From contig NZ_FOUX01000001.1 of NCBI RefSeq assembly GCF_900114995.1, positions 124,001 through 188,000 of the forward strand: a DNA stretch of 64,000 bases. Direction: 5' to 3'. The notes beneath the pieces were generated by a model. The model was given only the letters and a program-made list of their open reading frames with translations. It was not told the origin of the DNA and did not search any database. Shown piece after piece: positions 1-10,427 of the stretch (position 1 is the stretch's first letter; the number at the start of each line of letters is the position of its first letter). Both the position numbers and the translations under genes were made by a program. This DNA is from Chitinophaga sp. YR627 (GTDB lineage Bacteria; Bacteroidota; Bacteroidia; Chitinophagales; Chitinophagaceae).

Positions 1-3000
1 CGGTGAGTGTAAAGGTGATGAACTGGGGATATTGGGGTACACTGGGGATTGTTGCTTCCAAAGAGTACCAGGACCGGATGACGGCAGCGGGTATTCTTTC
101 TATCAGTCCGGAAGAAGGTATGAGGGCATTGGACACATTAATGACCGGATCCTTCGGACAGATCGCTTTTGCAAAGACAACCCAGGCTGTACCGCTGATA
201 GCTATGCTGCCATCTGAAAAAGTAGCGATTTATAATAATACGATCCCTTCATTAATAGGTGCTTTGGGTAATGCTGCACAACAGACCAATGCCGAAAGCG
301 ATACATTATATAATGCTGTACTGAGCGAATTGTCAGACAGAGCCGCATTACTTTTTGGCGCTGTTGCGGATGGAGTAGATCCTGATGCACCCTTAACAGA
401 GTATGGTTTTGATGAATTGGCGCTTGCAGGTGTACTTAATCACCTGAATGAGCGTTACGGTTTGCAGTTGGTGCCGTCTATGTTTGCCGAAAATATCACT
501 TTCAGACAGGCGGCTACACAGGTGGCAGGTCTTCGTCCAGGTACATCGGCAATTGCTGCTGCTTATGAAGAGAAAGCAGATCGTATACGAAGGACGGTAT
601 TACCGCATATGCAGGAAATGGATGCTATGCTGGCGAAGGTGCTCTGGAGTATACTGGGAAGTATGGGACTGTGGCGTGAGCAAGTGGTAACGGTTGATAG
701 TCTGCTGTCAGGGACTACAATACGTCCCGGCTTCCGCAGATGGCTCGAGGAGAGTCTGGAGGCACTGGTAAGAAAAGGATATCTGCTTGCAGAAAAAACG
801 GGTTACACTGTGCAACAGACATTTTCATCTGCTCCCGATGTAGTATGGTCCGAATGGCATCAGCAAAAAACAGCATGGCTTAATAATCCGTCTTTACAGG
901 CCCGTGTAAAACTGCTGGAGGAAACACTAAAAGTATTACCAGAGATATTGACGGGTGAGATAGCAGCTACCAGTGTTCTTTTCCCGGGATCTTCCATGGA
1001 AAGGGTAGAAGGCATCTATAAACACAATCTGGTATCTGAATATTTTAATGAAGTACTGAGCGCTACGCTGCTTGAATACCTGCGACTCAGGAAGGAGCAG
1101 GACCCTGCTATGAAAGTCCGCATTCTGGAAGCTGGCGCAGGTACAGGAGGCACGAGTTATACAGTGCTTCATCAGTTAGCTCCTTATAAGGCGCATATTG
1201 CCGAGTATTGTTATACGGATGTGTCAAAGGCATTCTTACAGTTTGCAGAGCAAACTTATGGCCCTTCATTCCCTTATCTTACCTATCAGCTTTTTGATGT
1301 TGAAAAGCCCATTGAGGAACAAGGGATACCGGCAGGTGCGTTTGATATCGTTATTTCAGCAAATGCCCTGCATGCTACGCATAATATCCGGCAAACGCTG
1401 CGGAATATTAAGGCAGGCATGAAAAAGAACGGTTTGTTACTGCTGAATGAAATGTGTGTAAATCCGTTATTCCCGCACCTGACATTTGGTTTACTGGACG
1501 GATGGTGGCTGTATGAAGATCCTGCACTACGTATGCCGGGATGTCCGGGACTATCACCTGCATCCTGGAAACGTGTGATGGAAGAGACGGGACTGGATCC
1601 GGTAGTATTTCCTGTAGCAGCAGCAGCCGATCTTGATTTTCAAATTATCGTGGCAGAAAGTGATGGGGTTGTAAGACAACCGGAACAACAGCGAACATCA
1701 GTAGTAGTTACGCCAACGGTGGCGCCGCCTCTTGCTATGCGAAACGAGGCGCCGCAGCCAGCACCTAAGCCTTTACAGCAGGTGACAGCGGTAGCCACGG
1801 GTGTTACAGATCAGATGATAGAAGAGCATATACGCATGGTTCTCCACGAAAGTATCGCAACGGTGCTGATGATCAAAGAAGACAGGATACTGGATGAAAG
1901 AAGTTTCTCAGAATATGGCATTGATTCCATTATCGCAGTAAAGCTCATTAACCTGATCAATAAGGAATGTGGTGTGACGCTGCAAACGACCGTGTTGTTT
2001 GACTACAATAACGTCAATCAGCTGTTACGCCATATTATCGATAAGTTCAAACCTGCACTTGTAAGGGCATTATCTGCAGCGGTAATTACCGATGTGCCAG
2101 CTGCAGCGATCCCCGCTGAAGTACCGGAGCAGACTATCATTGCCCCGCCCGTATATACCAATGTCCCGGAGCTTTCGTTGAGAGTAACACCATTAGCTGA
2201 AATACCAGCAGCAGCTATGGGAACCTATCACCGGGTATTGCTGGAAAGACCGGGAGGGATAGAAGAATTACAGATTGTGGCGGCAGACGTATCTGCACCT
2301 GCGCCAGATGAAGTACAGATCAGCGTACGCAGTTTCTCATTAAATTTTGCAGATCTGTTATGTCTGCGTGGGCTTTATCCTGGTATGCCGCCATATCCTT
2401 TTACCCCTGGTGTGGAAGCCAGCGGCGTGATCGTAAATGTAGGCAGTAATGTAAAAGCATTCCGGAAAGGAGATGAGGTGATTGCTACGATAGCAGAGAC
2501 AATGGGCGGACAGGCAACGCTCATTACCTGTCAGCAGAAGGATGTTTTCCTGAAACCGGCATCGCTGTCATTTGAGGAAGCTGCTGCTTTGCCGGCAGTA
2601 GCTATGACGGCGATCGATACACTGCATAAAGCAGGATTGAAGAAAGGGGAGCGCATTCTGATACAGACCGCTACAGGTGGTACAGGACTGATGTTAGTGC
2701 AGCTGGCATTACATTACGGCGCGGAGATTTACGCAACGGCGGGTTCACAGCATAAGCTGGACTATCTGCGTCAGCTGGGTGTACAACATGTTATTAATTA
2801 CCGGGAGAATGACTTTCAGCAGGAACTGATGCGTATGACAGGTGGTCAGGGCGTACATGTTGTGGTGAATACCCTAAGCGGAGACGCCATGCAGAAAGGT
2901 ATGCAATGCCTGGCTCCGGGAGGAAGATATGTAGAGCTGGCGATGATGGCGTTGAAATCTGCCAGAAATATCGATCTTTCCATCTTCAGTAATAATCAGG

Positions 3001-6000
3001 CATTCTATAGTGTAGACGTCAGGAAGCTGGGTATGCTCGACCATACGTTGATCACGTCATATCGTAAAGAGATGCTGGCAATGGTAGAGAAAGGCGTATT
3101 GCGGCCAACTATCTGTAAGCAGTTTTCACTGGAGTCTTTATCCGCTGCTTATGCATTTCTTGATCAGCGGGAAAACATCGGTAAGGTAGTAGTGGGTATT
3201 CCCGCGGCTTATCAATATCGGGCAGGACTAGACCATGTGGCGGTATCCGGTAGACAGACTACGGTACCTGTACAGACTGGATTTGCAAAAGAAGATATCG
3301 CCGTCATTGGTGTCAGCGGAAGATTTCCGCAATCAGACAATATACACGAGTTATGGGAACATCTGAAAGAAGGACATGATCTCACCGAGGAAGTGAATCG
3401 CTGGGACCTGGAAAGTTATTATGCCAATGATCCCGAAAAGGCTTATTGTAAGCGTGGTGGCTTCCTGAAAGATATTGCGTCGTTTGATCCGCTCTTTTTC
3501 AATATATCAGGAGCTGAGGCTACTTATATGGATCCACAGCAGCGTATTTTCCTGGAAGAAGCCTGGCGAGCGCTGGAGGATGCCGGATATGCAGGTAAGA
3601 TAGTTGATGGGGCATCCTGTGGTGTATATGTAGGTTGTCATGTCGGTGATTACCATCATCTGTTTGATGAGCGTGAACAACCGGCACAGGCGATGTGGGG
3701 GAATGCTGGTTCGGTGATCCCGGCGCGTATCGCTTACTATCTGAATCTGAAAGGACCGGCTATTGCAGTGGATACGGCCTGCTCAAGTTCGCTGGTGTCT
3801 ATCCATCTTGCCTGTCAGGGTTTATGGAGCAATGAAACCTCAATGGCGCTTGCTGGTGGCGTTTTTATACAATCAACACCATGGTTTTATCTCTCTGCGA
3901 ATAAAGCGGAAATGTTATCACCAACAGGATACTGTCATACGTTTGATCAGCAGGCAGACGGTTTTGTACCCGGAGAAGGCGCAGGTGTGGTTGTATTAAA
4001 AAGGCTATCGGATGCATTAGCCGCGGGAGATCACATTTATGGTGTGATCAAAGGTTCTGCCATTAACCAGGATGGTACTACAAATGGGTTGACAGCACCA
4101 AGCGCCTTATCACAGGAACAGCTGGAAGCAAAGGTCTACAGTAGTTTTGATATCAATCCCGCTGAGATACAACTTGTAGAGGCGCATGGCACAGGCACAC
4201 GCCTGGGCGACCCGATAGAATATGACGCGTTGACCAGAGCGTTTGCACGTTTCACGGATGAAAAACAGTTCTGTGCAATAGGCTCTATTAAATCAAATAT
4301 GGGACATGCCGCAGCTGCCGCAGGCGTAAGTGGTCTTGTCAAACTATTACTTTCTCTTCGCTATAAACAAATACCGCCATCATTACACTTCCATGATGGT
4401 AATACGAATATTGCGTTTACGGATAGTCCATTTTATGTAAATACAACGCTGCGTGACTGGCCGCAGCCAGTTCATCATAAAAGAATGGCCGCCATCAGTT
4501 CCTTTGGCTTTAGCGGTACCAATGCACATCTTATACTGGAAGAGGCACCGGCGGTAGTCAGGACACATGCCGCATTACCGGGTTATCTCTTTGTACTATC
4601 TGCCAGAACGGATAAACAACTGAAGGCGCAGGTAAGTCAATTGTTAGCGCATTTGAGCCAGGATCCGGATGCAGATGCCGGTAATATCAGTTACACATTA
4701 TTGCTTGGCAGAAAGCATTTATTACATCGCATTGCCTGTGTGGCGCGTACTACGCGTGAGTTGGTCAATATGTTGAAAAAGTACCTGGAAAAGGGTAAAG
4801 CGCCGCAATTATATACTGCTGTGCTGACGGAGGGTGAATTCAGGGAACAGGCAGCACTTAGAAAGTATGGTAATGAGTGCTTACGACAGCTTGGTCAGAC
4901 GGATAATCCAACCGATTATTTAGAAAGACTGTTTTCTGTCGGAGAGTTATTTATACAGGGTTATAACCTGGAGTATGAGGCATTGTTTACGGGAGGCGAA
5001 TATGGCAGGGTGCCGTTGCCGGTATATCCTTTCGAAAAGGAAATATATTGGGTGGAAGAATCCGTGCGTCCCCGTGTTATAGAGACACAACTGCATCCAT
5101 TGCTGCATCGTTATGCCCCGGTAGCCGGATCACAACAATTCATTACTGTATTTCGTGGTAGTGAATACTTCTTTACCGGGCATGTTATACAACAGAAAAC
5201 GATCCTGCCGGGTGTAGCTTATCTTGAAATGGCCAGGGCTGCGATTATGCATGTATTGCCGCCATTGCCGGCAGGTGCCGTACTTCAACTGAAAGATGTG
5301 GTGTTGTCGCAACCGCTCATCGCGGAAGATCGTACACTGACCGTACATACCCGTTTGGCAGAAGACGGTGCGGGAGACAGCACCTTTGAGATCAGTAGTA
5401 TCAGTGCCGATGGGCAGACTATCCTGCATTGCAGCGGACGACTGTCAGTACAAACCAATTTGCAGTTCCCTTCCCGTAATCTTTCTGCGGTGGCAGCATC
5501 ATGTAATGTTGGTGTGGTATCGGGAGAACAATTGTATGCGCTTTTCGCGGGTAAGGAAAGTGTATACGGGCCTTTGTTCCAGGCGGTACAGCATGTACTT
5601 ACGGGCAGAGGTATTTCACTTGCCACTATTCAATTACCATCTTCATTACTTTATAAACCGGGAGAATATCAGTTGCATCCGGTAGTTATGGATGCTGCTT
5701 TACAGAGCACATTGGCACTGTCTCCTGATGATGCTCAGTATTCCGCACTGCCGTTCTTATTTGAGGAAGTAACCGTATTGCGGAGCTGTGAGCCAAATAT
5801 GAAAGCCGTTGTGACGGAGACGTCAGGGGCAGGTAATGCAAAGGTGCGTAGTTTCTCCATCGAATTATATAATGAGCAGGAACAACTCTGTGTACTGGTG
5901 CGTAACCTGCACATACGTATGCTGGCATTGACGCCTGCTGTAGTGAATGAAACGGTTTACTTTCTGCCGCAATGGCGTCAGGCAGTCTTATCTGACAGCG

Positions 6001-9000
6001 GTACCGTCGTTGCCGACCGTCAGTTAGTGGTATATGGCCGTCATCTGGCAGACAGATGGTCTGCTGCCGCTAAGGTAAAAGTGATAGAAGATCTGTCAGG
6101 AACACCGGAGGCCCGATTTACGCAGGCAAGTCTGGCCCTGTTGCATATTCTTCGCGATATGCTGGGTATGAAAAAACATCATCAGCAATTATTGCAGGTA
6201 GTCATCTCTCAGCAGGATGCGGCGCTACTGATGGCGGGTTTTTCCGCTATGTTGAAAACGGCGCATCAGGAAAAGCCAGCATTGCTTTGTCAGCTGATCG
6301 TCGTGGAGGAGGGAACAGAACCTGAACAGTTAGTTCTACAGAATGGCGCTGATCTGGAAGAACAATTGATAAAGTATGAGAACGGACAGCGTTATGTAGC
6401 TGGCTTTACCCGGATTGATAGTACTTCTTTAGATGACCGTATGCCCTGGCGACAAAATGGTACCTACCTGATTACCGGTGGCGCAGGCGGACTGGGTCGC
6501 ATCTTTGCAAATGAGATCGCACGAAAGGTTGCTGGCGCGCGGATCATTCTTACAGGCAGAAGTGCGCAGGATGTAAGGCAGCAGGAGTTGTTGCATGCAC
6601 TGGAAGAGTCGGGCGTAAAAGCCGTTTATCAACAGATGGACGTCAGCAATGAAGCAGCAGTACAACAGGTGGTAGCCGATATCCTTCGTGAGAATGGGGC
6701 ATTACATGGTGTTATCCATTGTGCCGGGATTACAGCCGATGATTTCATTATTCGCAAGGAAGACACTTCGTTTGAGCGTGTATTAGCACCGAAAGTAAAT
6801 GGCCTGGTAGGGCTGGATAAGGTCACAAAAGATCTTGCTCTTGATTTCTTTGTAGTAAGTTCTTCCATGGCAGGTGTATTGGGCAACACTGGTCAGGTAG
6901 ACTATGCGGCTGCGAATGCCTTCATGGATGCATATATCGCCAGTCGTCAGCAACTGGTAGCATCCGGTCAGCGCCACGGACGAAGTGTTTCCATTAACTG
7001 GTCCCTGTGGGAAGAGGGTGGTATGCGCCCTGACCACATTTCGGAAAATATCATAAAAGAAACGACTGGTATGCTGGCGCTTGATCGTCAGCAGGGGATC
7101 AGCGCATTTTATAAGGCATTGAACAGTGGTTTGCCGCAGGTCATGGTAGTTGCGGGTAATGGTCAGCGATTGGTCGAGGCTATCAGTCATACTGTGAAAA
7201 AAACAGTACCGGATGAAAAGAAAAGTACTGTTGCCGGAACCTCGCATGAAAAAGCAGTTGCTTTACTGAAGCAACGCTTGTCCGCCGTACTGAAGATACC
7301 GGCTGCACAGATAGAAACGAATGCGCAGCTGGAGAAGTATGGTATTGACTCCGTAATGGTAGTGACGCTGACCAATGCGCTGGAGCAAACATTTGGTCTT
7401 CTCCCTAAAACCCTCTTCTTTGAATATCAGACTATCGCACAACTGGCAGGATATTTCCAGGAAGCTTTCCCCGAAAAGATCGCTGAATTAACTGGTGGTG
7501 GCGGTACGCGTAGTGAGCACAGGGAATCCGTCCTTCCTTCTGCTATACAAGCGAAGATGCCGGTAATACAGCAACAACAGGCAAAAGCGTCTCCACAACA
7601 ACAGCTGGAGGATGTAGCCATTATTGGCCTTGCCGGCCGTTATCCTGGTGCTGCCGATATCAATGCATTCTGGGAGAATCTTCGTGCCGGTAAGGATACT
7701 GTTACAGAAGTGCCATCAGAAAGATGGGCGCATCAGTTGTTCTTTGATCCGGCAAAAGGGAAGGCCGGAAAGACATATACAAAATGGGGCGGATTTATTG
7801 ATGGCGTGGATGAATTTGACCCGCGCTTCTTTAATATCTCACCACGTGAGGCGGTGATGATTGATCCACAGGAGCGCTTATTTCTACAATGTGTATATAA
7901 CACCATGGAGGATGCGGGTTATACAAGGCAGTCACTAGCTGCCGCCGGAAATGTAGGGGTGTTTGCCGGTGTGATGTACCTGGAATATCAATTGTATGGA
8001 CTACAGGAAACGATGGCAGGGCGTCCTGTTGCGATGTCAGGCAGTGCATCTTCCATCGCCAACAGGGTATCTTACTTCTGTAATTTCCATGGGCCCAGTC
8101 TGGCTGTAGATACGATGTGTTCGTCTTCATTGACGGCACTTCACCTGGCCTGTCACAGTTTACAACGTGGAGAATGTGCAGTAGCTATCGCAGGTGGCGT
8201 GAATGTATCTATTCACCCGAATAAATACCTGATGCTCGGACAAGGTGGTTTTGCTTCAAGTAAAGGACGATGTGAGAGCTTTGGAGAAGGTGGTGATGGT
8301 TATGTGCCTGGTGAAGGTGTGGGTGCTGTGTTGCTGAAGCCATTGTCCCGTGCCGTAGCAGACGGTGACCATATTTACGGTGTTATCCGTGGCAGTGCTA
8401 TTAATCATGGTGGTAAGACAAATGGTTATACCGTACCTAATCCACAGGCGCAGGCGACCCTGATCAGCACCGCATTGCGTAATGCAGGCATCGATGCGCG
8501 GACGATCAGCTATATAGAAGCACATGGCACAGGTACTTCTTTAGGGGATCCTATTGAAATAGCCGGATTGACGAAGAGTTTCCGTGAGTATGGTAATGAC
8601 GTACAATACTGCGCTATCGGGTCTGCAAAATCAAATATCGGACATTGTGAAAGTGCGGCGGGTATTGCAGGTATCAGTAAAATATTGTTACAGCTAAAGC
8701 ACCGTGAACTGGCGCCTTCTTTACATACAGCACAATTAAATCCTAATATAGATTTCGCTTCAAGTCCATTTCAAGTCCAGGTCAGGTCCGGGAAATGGGA
8801 ACGACCAGTAGTGACAATAGATGGGGTAACACGACAATATCCTTTACGTGCGGGCCTATCGGCTTTTGGTGCTGGTGGCTCCAATGCACATATACTGATA
8901 GAGGAGTATGTGGCTGTGAATGAAGGTCCATCTTACATTGATGGGCCATTTGTGATCGTATTATCAACCAAGGACGAAGCTCGTCTGAACGAGTTAGTTT

Positions 9001-10394
9001 CCCGGTTACTGGCCAGTGTACGTCAGGGTGTTTATACAGACGCCGATCTGGCGTCTATCGCCTATACATTGCAAGTTGGCAGAGAGGCAATGGATGAGCG
9101 TCTGGGCTTGATTGTGCATAGTCTCGCCGAACTGGAATCATTATTGTCAGCCGGAGCCGCAGCTATCTATCGTAGTGAAGGGGCGACGCAGGCAGCGGTG
9201 CTGTCTGGATTACTGGGAGATGAAGAGGTGAATGCTTTAACTGATAAGTGGTTAAGGGACAGGAATTATGATAAACTGCTTCGTTACTGGGTGAAAGGTG
9301 GAACGGTGAACTGGGAGTTATTATATCAAGGGGCTCATCCGCAGCGTATCAGTTTACCGGTATATCCTTTCGCAAAAGAAAAATACTGGATCGTAAAACC
9401 GGAACATGTTGATCAATTAACGCTTTCACTTACGCAGCAAGGACATAAAAATCTTGTAAATCAGGATCAACCGGCAACAGTAAAAGCCCCGGTTGTAAGC
9501 AAAGAAGAGAACGACCACAGGATTGACCTGACGCCTTTGTCTGTTGTTGATGAGATAATACCAACCGGTCCAACATCAGTGACACAGTCTATTGAATTGA
9601 CGTCTGAGCCTGTTCCTTTACCAGAAGAACGTGTGCCTGAGACATCGATTATATCAGTGGTAGCGGAAAATAGCTTAGTTACAATAGAAGAAACATTGAG
9701 GAAATCACTTGCTCTGGCACTGGGGCTTGAAGAAAGTGAGATACTGGCGGATAAGAATTTTATCGACCTGGGACTGGATTCGATCATGGGGGTAGAATGG
9801 ATAAAGTCAATTAATACTGCCTTTGGTATAGAACTGGGCGCTGCAAGATTATACGACTATCCGGAGTTAAGAAAGTTGGCAGCATTTATCAGGGCAGAAC
9901 AGCAAAAGTCAGGCAGTACGACGAGTGCACAACAGGAAATTCCGGCAGCAGCTATCCCTGTAGTAAAGCCTGCTTTACAAACTCCCGCACAACCTTCATC
10001 CGGATCTGCGATCATCACAGCGCCTTCCGTAAATATCCTGAAGGAAGAACTGACCAGGAGCCTGGCAGGGGCATTGAGTCTGCTGCCTGGAGAGATCAGT
10101 CCGGACAGGAATTTTGTTGACATGGGACTTGATTCCATTATAGGCGTAGAATGGATACATCAGATAAATGCCCGCTATGGTACAGCCGTTATTGTAACGA
10201 AGATATATGACCATGCTACTATTAATGAATTCGCGAAGTTCCTGTCATCAGAAATGACGAATATCAGTACATATGAGCCCGTACAGTCTTTGCAGCAGGA
10301 ATTTTCGCTGGATGATGTGGTGCGACAGGTAGAAAAAGGAGAGATGGATGCAGAAGCCGCTAATCTTTTACTGGCCGTACTATCCAAACAATAA
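1..10394 (+). CDS. Trans-AT type I polyketide synthase, 5' end outside the window (KR-psiACP-cMT-ACP-ER / KS-DH-KR-ACP / KS-ACP-ACP)
   Basis: Frame is open at the left edge (first whole codon at 3) and begins inside a ketoreductase, so the gene starts upstream; residues are counted from that codon. Domains: KR tail 1-66 (NWGYWG); ACP-like fold ~100-175 with Glu138 where the phosphopantetheine Ser should be (GFDEL); C-methyltransferase ~185-560 with SAM loop LEAGAGTGG at 375-383; ACP Ser642; enoylreductase ~740-1068 with nucleotide loop near 889; KS1 ~1096-1515, Cys1260 in TACSSS, EAHGTGT intact; DH ~1693-1976, His1727 and Asp1897 (DAALQ); KR ~2150-2340, Tyr2301/Asn2305; ACP Ser2450; KS2 ~2536-2971, Cys2706 in TMCSSS; two tandem ACPs, Ser3260 and Ser3378, both followed by the beta-branch Trp (W3266, W3384); C-terminal docking helices ~3430-3463. 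No AT domain. Inferred chemistry: an alpha-methylated module with ER, then an enoyl module, then a beta-keto intermediate handed to the HMGS cassette that follows after 33 nt. Confidence 0.95.
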   Translation, partial: VSVKVMNWGYWGTLGIVASKEYQDRMTAAGILSISPEEGMRALDTLMTGSFGQIAFAKTTQAVPLIAMLPSEKVAIYNNTIPSLIGALGNAAQQTNAESDTLYNAVLSELSDRAALLFGAVADGVDPDAPLTEYGFDELALAGVLNHLNERYGLQLVPSMFAENITFRQAATQVAGLRPGTSAIAAAYEEKADRIRRTVLPHMQEMDAMLAKVLWSILGSMGLWREQVVTVDSLLSGTTIRPGFRRWLEESLEALVRKGYLLAEKTGYTVQQTFSSAPDVVWSEWHQQKTAWLNNPSLQARVKLLEETLKVLPEILTGEIAATSVLFPGSSMERVEGIYKHNLVSEYFNEVLSATLLEYLRLRKEQDPAMKVRILEAGAGTGGTSYTVLHQLAPYKAHIAEYCYTDVSKAFLQFAEQTYGPSFPYLTYQLFDVEKPIEEQGIPAGAFDIVISANALHATHNIRQTLRNIKAGMKKNGLLLLNEMCVNPLFPHLTFGLLDGWWLYEDPALRMPGCPGLSPASWKRVMEETGLDPVVFPVAAAADLDFQIIVAESDGVVRQPEQQRTSVVVTPTVAPPLAMRNEAPQPAPKPLQQVTAVATGVTDQMIEEHIRMVLHESIATVLMIKEDRILDERSFSEYGIDSIIAVKLINLINKECGVTLQTTVLFDYNNVNQLLRHIIDKFKPALVRALSAAVITDVPAAAIPAEVPEQTIIAPPVYTNVPELSLRVTPLAEIPAAAMGTYHRVLLERPGGIEELQIVAADVSAPAPDEVQISVRSFSLNFADLLCLRGLYPGMPPYPFTPGVEASGVIVNVGSNVKAFRKGDEVIATIAETMGGQATLITCQQKDVFLKPASLSFEEAAALPAVAMTAIDTLHKAGLKKGERILIQTATGGTGLMLVQLALHYGAEIYATAGSQHKLDYLRQLGVQHVINYRENDFQQELMRMTGGQGVHVVVNTLSGDAMQKGMQCLAPGGRYVELAMMALKSARNIDLSIFSNNQAFYSVDVRKLGMLDHTLITSYRKEMLAMVEKGVLRPTICKQFSLESLSAAYAFLDQRENIGKVVVGIPAAYQYRAGLDHVAVSGRQTTVPVQTGFAKEDIAVIGVSGRFPQSDNIHELWEHLKEGHDLTEEVNRWDLESYYANDPEKAYCKRGGFLKDIASFDPLFFNISGAEATYMDPQQRIFLEEAWRALEDAGYAGKIVDGASCGVYVGCHVGDYHHLFDEREQPAQAMWGNAGSVIPARIAYYLNLKGPAIAVDTACSSSLVSIHLACQGLWSNETSMALAGGVFIQSTPWFYLSANKAEMLSPTGYCHTFDQQADGFVPGEGAGVVVLKRLSDALAAGDHIYGVIKGSAINQDGTTNGLTAPSALSQEQLEAKVYSSFDINPAEIQLVEAHGTGTRLGDPIEYDALTRAFARFTDEKQFCAIGSIKSNMGHAAAAAGVSGLVKLLLSLRYKQIPPSLHFHDGNTNIAFTDSPFYVNTTLRDWPQPVHHKRMAAISSFGFSGTNAHLILEEAPAVVRTHAALPGYLFVLSARTDKQLKAQVSQLLAHLSQDPDADAGNISYTLLLGRKHLLHRIACVARTTRELVNMLKKYLEKGKAPQLYTAVLTEGEFREQAALRKYGNECLRQLGQTDNPTDYLERLFSVGELFIQGYNLEYEALFTGGEYGRVPLPVYPFEKEIYWVEESVRPRVIETQLHPLLHRYAPVAGSQQFITVFRGSEYFFTGHVIQQKTILPGVAYLEMARAAIMHVLPPLPAGAVLQLKDVVLSQPLIAEDRTLTVHTRLAEDGAGDSTFEISSISADGQTILHCSGRLSVQTNLQFPSRNLSAVAASCNVGVVSGEQLYALFAGKESVYGPLFQAVQHVLTGRGISLATIQLPSSLLYKPGEYQLHPVVMDAALQSTLALSPDDAQYSALPFLFEEVTVLRSCEPNMKAVVTETSGAGNAKVRSFSIELYNEQEQLCVLVRNLHIRMLALTPAVVNETVYFLPQWRQAVLSDSGTVVADRQLVVYGRHLADRWSAAAKVKVIEDLSGTPEARFTQASLALLHILRDMLGMKKHHQQLLQVVISQQDAALLMAGFSAMLKTAHQEKPALLCQLIVVEEGTEPEQLVLQNGADLEEQLIKYENGQRYVAGFTRIDSTSLDDRMPWRQNGTYLITGGAGGLGRIFANEIARKVAGARIILTGRSAQDVRQQELLHALEESGVKAVYQQMDVSNEAAVQQVVADILRENGALHGVIHCAGITADDFIIRKEDTSFERVLAPKVNGLVGLDKVTKDLALDFFVVSSSMAGVLGNTGQVDYAAANAFMDAYIASRQQLVASGQRHGRSVSINWSLWEEGGMRPDHISENIIKETTGMLALDRQQGISAFYKALNSGLPQVMVVAGNGQRLVEAISHTVKKTVPDEKKSTVAGTSHEKAVALLKQRLSAVLKIPAAQIETNAQLEKYGIDSVMVVTLTNALEQTFGLLPKTLFFEYQTIAQLAGYFQEAFPEKIAELTGGGGTRSEHRESVLPSAIQAKMPVIQQQQAKASPQQQLEDVAIIGLAGRYPGAADINAFWENLRAGKDTVTEVPSERWAHQLFFDPAKGKAGKTYTKWGGFIDGVDEFDPRFFNISPREAVMIDPQERLFLQCVYNTMEDAGYTRQSLAAAGNVGVFAGVMYLEYQLYGLQETMAGRPVAMSGSASSIANRVSYFCNFHGPSLAVDTMCSSSLTALHLACHSLQRGECAVAIAGGVNVSIHPNKYLMLGQGGFASSKGRCESFGEGGDGYVPGEGVGAVLLKPLSRAVADGDHIYGVIRGSAINHGGKTNGYTVPNPQAQATLISTALRNAGIDARTISYIEAHGTGTSLGDPIEIAGLTKSFREYGNDVQYCAIGSAKSNIGHCESAAGIAGISKILLQLKHRELAPSLHTAQLNPNIDFASSPFQVQVRSGKWERPVVTIDGVTRQYPLRAGLSAFGAGGSNAHILIEEYVAVNEGPSYIDGPFVIVLSTKDEARLNELVSRLLASVRQGVYTDADLASIAYTLQVGREAMDERLGLIVHSLAELESLLSAGAAAIYRSEGATQAAVLSGLLGDEEVNALTDKWLRDRNYDKLLRYWVKGGTVNWELLYQGAHPQRISLPVYPFAKEKYWIVKPEHVDQLTLSLTQQGHKNLVNQDQPATVKAPVVSKEENDHRIDLTPLSVVDEIIPTGPTSVTQSIELTSEPVPLPEERVPETSIISVVAENSLVTIEETLRKSLALALGLEESEILADKNFIDLGLDSIMGVEWIKSINTAFGIELGAARLYDYPELRKLAAFIRAEQQKSGSTTSAQQEIPAAAIPVVKPALQTPAQPSSGSAIITAPSVNILKEELTRSLAGALSLLPGEISPDRNFVDMGLDSIIGVEWIHQINARYGTAVIVTKIYDHATINEFAKFLSSEMTNISTYEPVQSLQQEFSLDDVVRQVEKGEMDAEAANLLLAVLSKQ
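302..530 (+). other. Serine-less ACP-like domain between KR and C-methyltransferase
   Basis: Helical ACP-like segment whose GxDS motif reads GFDEL: Glu occupies the position that normally carries the phosphopantetheine arm, so it should not be loadable. The same KR-psiACP-cMT arrangement recurs at 41680-41915. It may be a structural spacer; that role is inference. Confidence 0.6.
9690..10250 (+). other. Tandem beta-branching ACP pair
   Basis: Two consecutive carrier domains read GLDSIMGVEW and GLDSIIGVEW. The Trp six residues after the phosphopantetheine Ser is the known flag of ACPs that are recognised by HMG-CoA-synthase cassettes. The HMGS, ECH1 and ECH2 genes start immediately downstream, which fits. 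Doubling of the ACP is common at beta-branch sites and is thought to raise flux. Confidence 0.85.
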
Positions 10395-10427
10395 TATTTC
10401 AATATATCACTCATAACACCCCGAAGA

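Noticed and set aside
6783..7247. Long antisense frame (154 codons) in the PKS
   Set aside because: It is a shadow of the highly conserved KR/ACP coding region; no independent support.
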